DNA from: Anaerolineales bacterium
GTDB taxonomy: Bacteria; Chloroflexota; Anaerolineae; Anaerolineales; Villigracilaceae
Direction of reading: 5' to 3'
NCBI GenBank assembly: GCA_016789305.1
Contig: JAEURJ010000007.1
Span: forward strand, 124,001-188,000
Length of the DNA: 64,000 bases
Shown here piece after piece: positions 43,066 to 51,209 of this stretch. Each line of letters begins with the position of its first letter. Within the stretch, counting starts at the first letter, position 1. The translations under genes and the position numbers were made by a program. Under the pieces are notes generated by a model. It did not search any database. It had not been told where the DNA came from and saw only the letters and a program-made list of their open reading frames with translations.

Positions 43066-43701
43066 TTATATCTTGAGCGGACCCGCACCGCGTGAGATGT
43101 TATCCAGAAATTCCTGACGGGTGGCGATCCTGGTGCGGAAAGTTCCCAGCATGGTCGAGGTGGTCATGCGGGCATCGTGCTTGCGGACGCCACGCATCAT
43201 CGAGCACATGTGCAGGGCTTCGACGACAACTGCCACGCCCTGCGGATTCAAAAGCTCGTTGATAAAGTTCGCCACCTGACGGGTCATGCGTTCCTGTACT
43301 TGCAGACGGCGGGCGTACATATCCACAATGCGCGGGATTTTTGACAGGCCGATGACCTGTCCGCGTGGAATATAAGCCACGTGGGCGCGGCCTATGAACG
43401 GCAGCATGTGATGTTCGCACAAACTGTAAAATTCGATATCGCGCACGATGACCATGTCGTCGTAATCCACGGTGAACAGCGCCCCGTTGACCAGTTTCTG
43501 CGGGTCGTCGCGATAGCCGCCGAGCAATTCGGGAAACATGCGCGCCACGCGTTTGGGCGTGTTTTTCAACCCTTCGCGTTCGGGGTCTTCGCCAAAGGCG
43601 TGAAGCATTTTCAGTACGGCATCTTCAATGGCCTTTGTATCGATCTCGGTGTTCAGCGGTTCGCGTTCGTCTAAATCGTCAGGAAAGTCGGAAGGGTCCA
43701 T
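43066..43701 (-). CDS. folE: GTP cyclohydrolase I
   Basis: A 211-residue FolE of the zinc-dependent class. Zinc ligands are in [12 protein letters not shown] (C95 and H98) and [11 protein letters not shown]. The catalytic region also shows [20 protein letters not shown]. It converts GTP to dihydroneopterin triphosphate, the first step for folate and tetrahydropterin. I chose the ATG at 43701 (GGAGAAAA upstream) over the longer frame to 43875. It converges on folB-folK, so the pterin genes are on both strands of one locus together with phhA and the SDR. Confidence 0.93.
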   Translation of the reverse strand: MDPSDFPDDLDEREPLNTEIDTKAIEDAVLKMLHAFGEDPEREGLKNTPKRVARMFPELLGGYRDDPQKLVNGALFTVDYDDMVIVRDIEFYSLCEHHMLPFIGRAHVAYIPRGQVIGLSKIPRIVDMYARRLQVQERMTRQVANFINELLNPQGVAVVVEALHMCSMMRGVRKHDARMTTSTMLGTFRTRIATRQEFLDNISRGAGPLKI

Positions 43702-43793
43702 GGTTTTCTCCGTGGGAAGGTGACTTGATTTTAGCTGATTATTGAAAACCCTTCGTGGGAATTGCGTATGGATGATTCGACAGGCGCGGAAAT

Positions 43794-44594
43794 TTATTGT
43801 TGCACGTACGTACCATTCTGGAAGATCAGATTTTGCGTGCCAACCAGGGCCTCGGTTTCCGGGTCGAAGATCCAAACGGTCTCCTCCAGCGGGCAGGCCA
43901 GCACCATGCTGTAGGGGATCATCTTCGATTGGGTCACGCCGTTGGCGGTGACGTTGTAGGGGATCTGGAAGGTGACGTTATAGATCCCCGTTTGAACGCA
44001 GGCTGCATGGATCCCATGGAGGATGCCGCTCGCTCCGCCGGGAGCAAGCTCCATCCCATACACTTCATCAGGGTTGAGTTCAATGGTGCCGGGCTGTACA
44101 TTGAAGGTAGGGAAGGAATTGGTCAGCCCGCCGCCACCGCTGAACGCGGGGGAGATCAAATTCAACGATTGCGCGGACGCTTCGGTGGATGCGATGGTCA
44201 CACGCAGCGGAGTTTGAAATGTAATGGTTTGTCCCACCGCTGATGGGGCGAGATCGAGGTCCAGTTGAAAATCAAATTTCCCGTTGGCGGTGCCGCTGAA
44301 CCAGGTCATGGGCTGGGAGTTTCCATCTGCCAGATTTGTATATTCCGCCAGCACTTGTTCGAAGCTTGTGTTTGGGTCGAGCGCGGAAGGGATGACGCGC
44401 AGCGGATCGATGTGGCTGAGGTTGAGCTCTGCCAACATTTCGAGTGGCGCAGGCATGGCTTCGGTCGGGGGAACCGGGATGGACGTTTCTGTCGGCTGTG
44501 TTGTGGGGATCGTGGTTGCCGGGATCGTCGCAGCAGGGCCACATGCGGTCAATAAAATCATGGTGGATAGGATCGTCAAAATAGGTTTCATCAA
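43794..44594 (-). CDS. Hypothetical lipoprotein
   Basis: A 266-residue lipoprotein. The lipobox LLTACG is at residues about 14-19, followed by a Thr/Pro/Ile linker (about 20-48) and an all-beta extracellular domain. No family recognised. The segment [35 protein letters not shown] suggests an Ig-like or carbohydrate-binding beta-sandwich in two parts, but I see no diagnostic motif. AAGGAG lies 6 nt before the ATG. The gene has no operon partner. Confidence 0.8.
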   Translation of the reverse strand: MMKPILTILSTMILLTACGPAATIPATTIPTTQPTETSIPVPPTEAMPAPLEMLAELNLSHIDPLRVIPSALDPNTSFEQVLAEYTNLADGNSQPMTWFSGTANGKFDFQLDLDLAPSAVGQTITFQTPLRVTIASTEASAQSLNLISPAFSGGGGLTNSFPTFNVQPGTIELNPDEVYGMELAPGGASGILHGIHAACVQTGIYNVTFQIPYNVTANGVTQSKMIPYSMVLACPLEETVWIFDPETEALVGTQNLIFQNGTYVQQ

Positions 44595-44750
44595 ATTCTC
44601 CTTGAAGTTGAACTGGGACGCTTGAGCATTATATGGAGTTCCTGCCCGTCACAAGACCCCCCTTGGGGATGGAGTTTACCCATGGAAAGACGGTCCCGGT
44701 GTGTCATATCAAAATGGTGACGTTAGGATTGGCGCGATGGTCATATAATT

Positions 44751-44850
44751 TTCGTCCTGAGCGGAGCCGCATGTTTTTGCGGCGAAGTCGAAGGGCATCT
44801 TAACTGCACCTCGCCTGCGATGCGAAGAGCGCATCTCCGCTCGGTGCGAA
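44751..44850. repeat. Dispersed inverted-repeat element, copy C
   Basis: A shorter copy of 100 bp. It starts TTCGTCCTGAGCGGAGCCGC and ends ATCTCCGCTCGGTGCGAAA. The inner arm GCGAAGTCGAAGGG is intact while its partner has decayed. TATAAT at 44745-44750 adjoins its left end, so the element may lie in the 5-prime untranslated region of the aldo/keto reductase gene. Confidence 0.8.
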
Positions 44851-44871
44851 ATATTATATAAAGAGGTATTC

Positions 44872-45843
44872 ATGGAATTCACACAATTGGGCCGCACCGG
44901 CCTCAAGGTATCACGCTTTTGTTTGGGGACGATGAACTTCGGTCCGCATACGACCGAGGAAGATTCATTTGCGATCATGGACAAGGCGCTGGAGTTGGGC
45001 ATTAACTTCTTCGACACGGCCAATGTCTATGGGTGGAAGCTTGGCGAAGGCGTAACCGAAAGCATCGTAGGGCGCTGGTTCGCTCAGGGCGGGGGAAGAC
45101 GCGATCAGACCGTCCTCGCGACGAAGGTCTTTGGCCGCATGGGCGATTGGCCCAACGAGTCGCGACTCTCTGCGCTTCACATCCGAAAGGCCTGCGAGGC
45201 TTCGCTGAAGCGGATGCGTACCGATCACATTGACCTGTACCAGATGCATCACGTGGACCGCCTGACGCCGTGGGAGGAGATCTGGCAGGCGATGGAAGTG
45301 CTCGTGCAGCAGGGCAAGGTGTTGTATGTGGGCTCGTCCAATTTTGCGGGCTGGCACATCGCGCAGGCGCAGGAAGCCGCGAAGGCGCGTCACTTCATGG
45401 GGTTGACCAGCGAACAAAGTTTATACAGCCTCGCGGACCGCATGATCGAATTGGAAGTGATCCCTGCCTGCAAGGAATACGGGCTGGGACTGATCCCGTG
45501 GAGCCCGCTTTCGGGCGGCCTGCTCGGCGGTGTGCTGCAAAAGATCAAGGCGGGCCGCCGCGCGTCTGACGATATGAAGAAAGAGATCGAGAAGAAACGC
45601 CCGGCGATCAAGGCCTGGGAGAAGTTCTGCAAGGACCGCGGCGAAGAACCCGCGGATACGGCGCTTGCGTGGCTGTTGATGAATCCCGTCGTCACCGCGC
45701 CGATCATCGGCCCGCGCACGGTCGAGCAATTAACAGGTTCCCTGCGTTCGTTCAAGATCAAATTCAACAAGGATGCCTTGAAGAAGATCGATGAGATCTG
45801 GCCCGGCCCTGGTGGGGAAGCGCCCGAGGCGTACGCCTGGTAG
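44872..45843 (+). CDS. Aldo/keto reductase
   Basis: A 323-residue AKR of the AKR11/YghZ-like group. The catalytic tetrad is D48 and Y53 in FFDTANVYG, K85 in LATKVFG and H126 in YQMHHVD. The NADPH site appears as VGSSNFAGWH and IIGPRTVEQL. It reduces aldehydes or ketones; the substrate is open. The ATG at 44872 has AAAGAGG upstream, after repeat copy C. A REP-like terminator ends the transcript. Confidence 0.92.
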   Translation: MEFTQLGRTGLKVSRFCLGTMNFGPHTTEEDSFAIMDKALELGINFFDTANVYGWKLGEGVTESIVGRWFAQGGGRRDQTVLATKVFGRMGDWPNESRLSALHIRKACEASLKRMRTDHIDLYQMHHVDRLTPWEEIWQAMEVLVQQGKVLYVGSSNFAGWHIAQAQEAAKARHFMGLTSEQSLYSLADRMIELEVIPACKEYGLGLIPWSPLSGGLLGGVLQKIKAGRRASDDMKKEIEKKRPAIKAWEKFCKDRGEEPADTALAWLLMNPVVTAPIIGPRTVEQLTGSLRSFKIKFNKDALKKIDEIWPGPGGEAPEAYAW

Positions 45844-45851
45844 ATATTTGC

Positions 45852-45882
45852 AGGGGTGGAGCATTGCTCCACCCCTTTTTTA
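45852..45882 (+). terminator. Terminator with REP-like stem, upstream of RAYT gene
   Basis: AGGGGTGGAGC (45852-45862) pairs with GCTCCACCCCT (45866-45876) around ATT, then TTTTTT. The loop region GAGCATTGCTC resembles the palindrome at 46210, which has GCAGCATTGCTGC. Confidence 0.85.
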
Positions 45883-45891
45883 TTATCGAAG

Positions 45892-46479
45892 ATGTCTCCA
45901 TCCAAATTCGACCCCAAGAAACACCATAGAAGATCCATCCGCCTGCAGGGATATGATTATTCACAGGCCGGTGCATATTACGTGACCATCGTCACATATC
46001 AACGCGATTGTTTGTTCGGCAAAATTGAAAATGAAGAAATGCTCTTGAGTGATTTCGGGGCAATCGCAAACGAATGTTGGATCGCCATTCCAGACCATTT
46101 TCCAAACGTGGAATTAGGCGCGTATGTAGTCATGCCGAATCATGTGCATGGGATTATCCTGATTCGCGCGGACGAATCACAATCCAACCCGGGGATGATC
46201 GATGATGGTCGTAGGGGCGCAGCATTGCTGCGCCCCTACGAGGACCAACACAAAATCAACGTCAAACCCGGTTCGTTGGGTGCCATCGTCCGCTCATTCA
46301 AATCTGCCGTTTCCTATCGCATCAACAAGGAGCACAATGCCACTGGTATCTGGCAGCGTAATTATTACGAACACATCATCCGTAATGAAACGGATTTGCA
46401 AAACAAAACGGATTATATCGAGGCTAATCCCATGTTGTGGGATGAGGACGACAACAACCCCATAAACCACGGACCATAA
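45892..46479 (+). CDS. REP-associated tyrosine transposase (RAYT)
   Basis: A 195-residue Y1/HUH transposase of the RAYT type. H84 and H86 in MPNHVHGIIL form the HUH metal site, and the catalytic Tyr is in WQRNYYEHIIRN (Y158 or Y159). The ending YIEANPMLWDED is typical. RAYTs cut single-stranded DNA at REP palindromes and are thought to disperse them. A 31-bp perfect palindrome (46210-46240) lies within the coding sequence and is translated in frame into a variable loop. Similar palindromes occur at 45852 and 58101. The ATG at 45892 lies just after a terminator and no clear ribosome binding site is seen. Confidence 0.9.
   Translation: MSPSKFDPKKHHRRSIRLQGYDYSQAGAYYVTIVTYQRDCLFGKIENEEMLLSDFGAIANECWIAIPDHFPNVELGAYVVMPNHVHGIILIRADESQSNPGMIDDGRRGAALLRPYEDQHKINVKPGSLGAIVRSFKSAVSYRINKEHNATGIWQRNYYEHIIRNETDLQNKTDYIEANPMLWDEDDNNPINHGP
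46210..46240. repeat. REP palindrome inside the RAYT coding sequence
   Basis: CGTAGGGGCGCAGC (46210-46223) and GCTGCGCCCCTACG (46227-46240) with an ATT loop, a perfect 14-bp stem. It encodes about residues 107-116 of the transposase, between the HUH site and the catalytic Tyr. Confidence 0.9.
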
Positions 46480-46505
46480 CGCGCTTGATACTCGTGAAGT
46501 TGACA

Positions 46506-46539
46506 CCAAAAAGCCTCTGCACTTGCGGAGGCTTTTTGG
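46506..46539. terminator. Bidirectional-type terminator after RAYT gene
   Basis: CCAAAAAGCCTC pairs with GAGGCTTTTTGG. T-runs lie within the stem on either strand. Confidence 0.75.
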
Positions 46540-46601
46540 TTCCTGCGGGGTTGAGCCCAGCTTTGACCCTGTTTCCACCGCAATCGGCTCGATCATCCTC
46601 T

Positions 46602-46649
46602 AGCAATCCTGTACTAATCCTGTACTAATCCTGTATTGGTCTTGTACTC
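46602..46649. repeat. Four 11-bp tandem repeats
   Basis: Units are AGCAATCCTGT, ACTAATCCTGT, ACTAATCCTGT and ATTGGTCTTGT, exactly 11 bp each, then a partial ACT. The period is close to one helical turn, so the same face is repeated. They lie in the 382-bp gap between the RAYT gene and the small ORF before the Roco gene. No spacer structure, so not CRISPR. Confidence 0.8.
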
Positions 46650-46704
46650 TTGGGTCGGTGACGGCCCATAATGGCAGGCGAAACCCTTCTGGGATGCCTT
46701 TTGC

Positions 46705-46741
46705 AACTTGCTCTTGAATTTTTTCGGGTGCAAGTTTTTTT
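46705..46741 (+). terminator. Hairpin with T-run in the pre-Roco gap
   Basis: AACTTGC (46705-46711) pairs with GCAAGTT (46730-46736) around an 18-nt loop and is followed by TTTTT. It may end an unannotated small RNA starting near the 11-bp repeats, but no gene between them was recognised. Confidence 0.55.
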
Positions 46742-46861
46742 ATGTTTGAATAAATGTAGATGGGAGTAAAATATACGAACGAAAAGCAATTATTGGGTTA
46801 ACCAAATTCGTTTTCATGTTTTTGGATTAATGAGCAAGCCATAGAAAGGTGGATACATACC

Positions 46862-47005
46862 ATGGCAAAAGACCAAGCCTATCGCAAAGCAGAAAAGAGA
46901 ATCGCAAAGGCCCTGCAATCAGGCGCAACGGATATCCCTGCCCGATATCCATTCTTTCATTTGTTATTCAATGACTACAAAGGTGACAATTATGGCTCAG
47001 AGTAA
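46862..47005 (+). CDS. Small ORF resembling the Roco N-terminus, 47 residues
   Basis: ATG at 46862 with AAAGGTGG upstream. The first half, MAKDQAYRKAEKRIAKALQS, resembles the N-terminal cap of the next gene (MAQSKQYLEAKKRIQEKA) and the AxxRIxxAxxxGA cap that often precedes bacterial LRR domains. The second half diverges (ARYPFFHLLFNDY). Its stop lies 14 bp inside the Roco gene. Either a real small protein translationally coupled to Roco, or the remnant of a duplicated LRR gene that lost its body. Confidence 0.5.
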   Translation: MAKDQAYRKAEKRIAKALQSGATDIPARYPFFHLLFNDYKGDNYGSE

Positions 47006-50000
47006 GCAATATCTTGAAGCAAAGAAGAGAATTCAGGAAAAAGCAGGGTCGAATGAAGAGGGGCTTAATCTTCGGGATTTGCAACTCACTGAACTACCAA
47101 ATAATTTGGTAGAACTCAAACAACTCAAAACACTTAACCTCTCTGGAAATAAACTGACTGAATTGCCTGAGTGGGTTTCCCAACTAAAAGAATTAGAGAC
47201 GTTAAATCTCTCCAGCAATCAACTGACCGCCCTGCCAGACTGGCTGGGTCAACTCGCGCAGTTGAGAACCCTGAATCTTGATGGAAATAAACTAAAAACC
47301 ACACCAGAACCAATACGCAAATTGTTAAACCTAGAAGAATTAACTTTTGGCGATGAAGGGCTTGGAGGTAACAAATTAACTGTAGTACCAGATTGGATAG
47401 GGACACTGACTGAACTCAGAATACTTCGCCTTGATAAGAATCAGTTAACCGAAATTCCGGAATCTTTATGCAAACTTGTCAAATTAGAAGAACTTTCCCT
47501 ACATGAAAATAAATTTACCCATCTGCCAGACTGGATAGGAAAACTTTCTTCGATAAAGCGACTCTTTGTTTGTTATCTTCATCTCACGTCAATACCAAAA
47601 ACTATTGGAGAATTGTCCAAATTAGAAAACTTATATATCCACCACAATCAGGTTACTGACCTTCCCAACTCCCTCGCCCAACTTGAGCGTTTGAAAGAAC
47701 TTTATCTCAATGAAAATCAGCTCACTAACATCCCATCTTCCCTCGCCCAACTTGAATATTTAAAAATACTTGACCTCCACGACAACCCCCTCAACCCCGC
47801 CCTGAAAAGTGCATACGACGCTTGTGGGCGCGGAAAGTATGAACCACTATTTGCCTACCTCCGCAGTCTCGAACAAAACGCCGAGCCGCTCTATGAAGCC
47901 AAACTGGTGCTGGTCGGCGAAGGCAACGTTGGCAAGACTACGCTATTGAAAGCGTTGAAAAGTGAAAAGGGAGAAGGAGCGCCGAAGAAAGACGAAAGAA
48001 CCACCCATGGGGTCGAGATCGATATTCATGGTTTGAAGTTGCCTCACCCGGTGAAAGATGGTGTAGAAATCCAACTCAATGCCTGGGATTTCGGCGGGCA
48101 GGACGTTTACCGCGTCACGCACCAGTTCTTCTTCAGCCGCCGTTCGCTCTACCTGCTGGTCTGGGAGCCGCGCCGCGGCGTCCAGCAATGTCAGGTGGAA
48201 GATTGGTTGAACATGATCCGCTTGCGGGTGGGAGATGAGGCGCGTGTCATCATCGTTTCCACGTACAGCAAGTCAGGCGAGCATATCGCCCGCATCGACA
48301 AACCCGTTTTCAAAGCGCAATATGGCAATATGATTGTCGGCTTTCACGAAGTGGATAGTCTCACTCCCGATGAAGTCACCGGTGAGATGGTCGGCATTGC
48401 CGAGTTGAAAAAGGTTGTTGCCGAAGAATCTGCCAAGTTGGAACAAATGGGTATGCTCTTCAATAATAATTGGAAAGCCGCCCGCGATGAATTGCTTGCT
48501 CGACAAGAACCTCACATCTCCTTTGGGGCTTTTAGCGAGGTTTGCACCAAACATAGCTTGAGTCAAATTGATACCGACACCCTTGCCCACCTCATGCACG
48601 ATCTCGGCTACATCGTCCATTACAGCGACGACGAAAAATTGCACGACGATGTGGTGCTCAAACCTGAATGGCTGACCAAGGCTATTGGCTTCGTCCTTGA
48701 AAATCGCGCCACCGTTGAACGCGAAGGTATCCTGCCCGATGGCGAGTTGTACAAAGTCTGGCATGACCATGCCTTTGCAGACGAACCGCGCTACACACCC
48801 GAAATTTATCCGTTCTTCCTGCGCCTCATGGAAAAGTATGATGTCTGTTATCGTTTGCCTGAAGGGGATGCGAGTCTGGTGGCGCAACAGGTGCCCCAAG
48901 TTCGTCCAAATTTGCCATGGTTGCCTGAAGAGGAGCCTAAACCAAATCAGCGCAGGCTTGGCATGGTTTGTGTGATGGATGATACACCGCCTGGCCTTGT
49001 CCCATGGATGATTGTTCGTACCCATGATTATGCTTATCCCGTTGGTGCACACAGCCTCCACTGGCAAAAGGGCATGTTCCTGCGAAATGACCGTCATGGG
49101 GAAGCCATGCTCGAATTGCGCGGGCGTGAATTTCACATGTATGCAGAAGCCGTTTGGCCTGAATATTTTATGAACGTTTTGCGCCAGACGCTTGACAAAC
49201 TCATCACTGATAATTGGCCTGGCTTACAGGGACATTATTCATTCACAGTACCTTGCAAGAATAATGCGTGTGAAGGTCGTTTTGAAATTGCAGCATTGCA
49301 TGATTTTTTGAAAGATGGTGATGAAACGATCCGTTGTCAGAAATGTCGTGAACGTCAGAACATCATTGAACTGCTCTATGGGTTTGAAGATCGCCCAGTT
49401 GAGGTTCAACTGCAAGAGATTAACCAACGTCTCGCAGGCATGGACAGCCGCATTGCCAACTACTTCATGGCAACCATGCGTGCCATTTCCGATGAAGCCA
49501 AAAGCGGTCCGCGCTTGTTTACCTTCCGCTCGCGAGAAGCAGGTCTTTCCCCCAAGAAAATCCTTTTCCGTCCACTTGAACTGCAACTCTGGTGTGAAGC
49601 CGAAGGCTGTCAACATCCTGTCATTGAGAAAGATAAAGGTGTTTATACCATTGACCAACCACATGAATGGGTAAAACAAATCGCGCCATATGCAAATACC
49701 GTGTTGAAAATCCTCGCCACTGTTGCGCCCATCGCCGCTCCTGCCATTGACCTCTTCTTTGGTCGCGACAAAACCAAGACTTTGGATATTGACCGTCATT
49801 TGGATTTCGCCAATGCTGTCATCGGCCAATTGCCCGATGAGTTGAAAGCAAACGACCATGCCATGAGGCCGGGGAAAATGCTCAGTGAGCCTGAACGTTC
49901 CGGTATCCTTGCTCTTCATCGTCTGCTCAATGAACTTGATCCAACGCAAGCAAAACTTGGGCTTCACCGCGTCGCCACCTATACTGGCGACTATCGCTGG

Positions 50001-50066
50001 TTGTGCCAACAGCATTATGATGCTTGGCAACCCAATATTCCAGATGTGATTTCGTCGCACGGTTAA
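46992..50066 (+). CDS. Roco-family LRR-Roc-COR GTPase
   Basis: A 1024-residue multidomain protein. An N-terminal cap is followed by about ten leucine-rich repeats (about residues 24-265). The Roc GTPase domain has its P-loop GEGNVGKTTLL from G309 and the G3 motif WDFGGQD at 365-371. The usual TKxD-type G4 motif is not evident (VSTYSKSGEH sits there). A COR domain follows (about 500-700), then a zinc-ribbon (C755, C760, C782, C785) and a C-terminal region with a hydrophobic stretch (ILATVAPIAAPAIDLFFG). Roco proteins are dimeric GTPase switches; bacterial roles are poorly known. I chose the ATG at 46992 because AAAGGTGA precedes it. The LRR part is AT-richer than its surroundings, which may indicate transfer. 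Confidence 0.9.
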   Translation: MAQSKQYLEAKKRIQEKAGSNEEGLNLRDLQLTELPNNLVELKQLKTLNLSGNKLTELPEWVSQLKELETLNLSSNQLTALPDWLGQLAQLRTLNLDGNKLKTTPEPIRKLLNLEELTFGDEGLGGNKLTVVPDWIGTLTELRILRLDKNQLTEIPESLCKLVKLEELSLHENKFTHLPDWIGKLSSIKRLFVCYLHLTSIPKTIGELSKLENLYIHHNQVTDLPNSLAQLERLKELYLNENQLTNIPSSLAQLEYLKILDLHDNPLNPALKSAYDACGRGKYEPLFAYLRSLEQNAEPLYEAKLVLVGEGNVGKTTLLKALKSEKGEGAPKKDERTTHGVEIDIHGLKLPHPVKDGVEIQLNAWDFGGQDVYRVTHQFFFSRRSLYLLVWEPRRGVQQCQVEDWLNMIRLRVGDEARVIIVSTYSKSGEHIARIDKPVFKAQYGNMIVGFHEVDSLTPDEVTGEMVGIAELKKVVAEESAKLEQMGMLFNNNWKAARDELLARQEPHISFGAFSEVCTKHSLSQIDTDTLAHLMHDLGYIVHYSDDEKLHDDVVLKPEWLTKAIGFVLENRATVEREGILPDGELYKVWHDHAFADEPRYTPEIYPFFLRLMEKYDVCYRLPEGDASLVAQQVPQVRPNLPWLPEEEPKPNQRRLGMVCVMDDTPPGLVPWMIVRTHDYAYPVGAHSLHWQKGMFLRNDRHGEAMLELRGREFHMYAEAVWPEYFMNVLRQTLDKLITDNWPGLQGHYSFTVPCKNNACEGRFEIAALHDFLKDGDETIRCQKCRERQNIIELLYGFEDRPVEVQLQEINQRLAGMDSRIANYFMATMRAISDEAKSGPRLFTFRSREAGLSPKKILFRPLELQLWCEAEGCQHPVIEKDKGVYTIDQPHEWVKQIAPYANTVLKILATVAPIAAPAIDLFFGRDKTKTLDIDRHLDFANAVIGQLPDELKANDHAMRPGKMLSEPERSGILALHRLLNELDPTQAKLGLHRVATYTGDYRWLCQQHYDAWQPNIPDVISSHG

Positions 50067-50118
50067 GAGGTCAAAGTCAAAGCTTTAGGACTCCAGAAGC
50101 GGTCCACTTAAATACAAC

Positions 50119-50148
50119 GCCCCTGAAAGTCTTATGACTCTCAGGGGC
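50119..50148. terminator. Hairpin between converging Roco and lipoprotein genes
   Basis: GCCCCTGAAAGTC pairs with GACTCTCAGGGGC (one mismatch) around TTAT. There is no T-run. The outer part is shared with the hairpin at 55618. Confidence 0.6.
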
Positions 50149-50174
50149 ATTCAATATCAAATCACTTCCTTGTG

Positions 50175-50972
50175 TTACGGGAGAGTATAGGATTGCAATT
50201 CGATGACCTCGGAATAGGTCGAGCCGCCAGTGTCTGCGGTGTTCTCTCCCTTGACCAGCCCGACCCCGGCCACCCAATAGTTTATTTGTGAAAACTTGCT
50301 GGGATACGGGTTCGTCGATCCCTGATAGGTCATCAAGACATCCAATACGATTTCATTCGAGATCTTCATGGCTGTGAACGTGCCGGCCGGGACGGTGACG
50401 CTTTCTTCACCGAGCGCATTCATGGTGAATACCGTGGTCCCCTGCGATGTGACTTCGCTGCCGTTGATATTTCCCAGCCCGGTATAGGTCATTGTGTAGG
50501 TCCATTGGTCACCGGTCTTGATCTGGGCCGGCAGGGCAACGCCTTCCACATTTGTGGTAGTGATATCCATTTTGAATTGCTCGGCCGTAATTCCGCCTGC
50601 CATGCCGTTATCGAAGGTGGTGGTCACCAGCCCTTGCGGTGTGCATGACCATTCCATCGAACGGGTAAACCCTTCCACGTGTTCGGATGTGACCGTGAAG
50701 CCGTCCGTTCTTACGTCCGAGACCACTTCAGTGTATTGATATTCTCCCACCGGGCTGCCTGTGCTTTTATATGACCAGCTGGCGTCTTTTACAACCGGGT
50801 AGTATGGGTTTGTGCAGCCCGCGTTGGCTGTTGTGTTTTCCTCCGCTGCCTGCGGTGCAGCAGGCTCTGTTGTCTGCGGTTGGCTTTGAGCGGACGAGCC
50901 GAGATTGCATGCCAGCATCGTGATCACGAACAATGAACCGAATAATACTTTTACAGAATTTCCGTTTCTCAT
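50175..50972 (-). CDS. Hypothetical lipoprotein, secreted beta domain
   Basis: A 265-residue lipoprotein with lipobox MLACN at residues about 19-23 and a Gln/Pro/Ala/Thr linker (about 25-50). The extracellular domain begins CTNPYYPVVKDASWSYKS, a pattern I have seen in beta-barrel-like proteins of unknown role in this phylum, and carries VTVPAGTFTAMKIS near the end, typical of lipocalin-like DUF3108-type sheets. The family call is tentative and no function is inferred. AGGAG lies 9 nt before the ATG. Confidence 0.8.
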   Translation of the reverse strand: MRNGNSVKVLFGSLFVITMLACNLGSSAQSQPQTTEPAAPQAAEENTTANAGCTNPYYPVVKDASWSYKSTGSPVGEYQYTEVVSDVRTDGFTVTSEHVEGFTRSMEWSCTPQGLVTTTFDNGMAGGITAEQFKMDITTTNVEGVALPAQIKTGDQWTYTMTYTGLGNINGSEVTSQGTTVFTMNALGEESVTVPAGTFTAMKISNEIVLDVLMTYQGSTNPYPSKFSQINYWVAGVGLVKGENTADTGGSTYSEVIELQSYTLP

Positions 50973-51144
50973 CTCTTTGCTCCTGATAAATTGACGGTTA
51001 AGAATACGATAAGGTGTATTGAAGCTGGGTGTCAGCTTAATTATATAAGGTCAGGGAGCCGGGCAAAGTAGACATAAGTACTGCCTTGGCGGCAGGAAAT
51101 TATGCAGGTCTCTAGTTCACGAAATCGAAGTCCTAATATCGAAT

Positions 51145-51189
51145 CAAAAAGGCGGTATGCCCTCTCTCCTCAGGAGCACACCGCCTTTT
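51145..51189 (-). terminator. leuS terminator
   Basis: On the minus strand AAAAGGCGGTGTGC pairs with GCATACCGCCTTTTT; an inner CTCCTGAGGAG palindrome extends the stem. A T-run follows. Confidence 0.85.
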
Positions 51190-51209
51190 CCCTACCAACG
51201 CATGGTTTT

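Noticed and set aside
43702..43875. 58-residue N-terminal extension of GTP cyclohydrolase I
   Set aside because: No homologous sequence or ribosome binding site at the far start; the ATG at 43701 has GGAGAAAA and gives the normal length.
46602..46649. 11-bp tandem repeats as a CRISPR remnant
   Set aside because: Units are contiguous with no spacers and no cas genes are near.
46992..50066. Roco gene as part of an anti-phage defence island
   Set aside because: No nuclease, toxin, restriction or other defence gene is adjacent; a RAYT neighbour alone does not support it.
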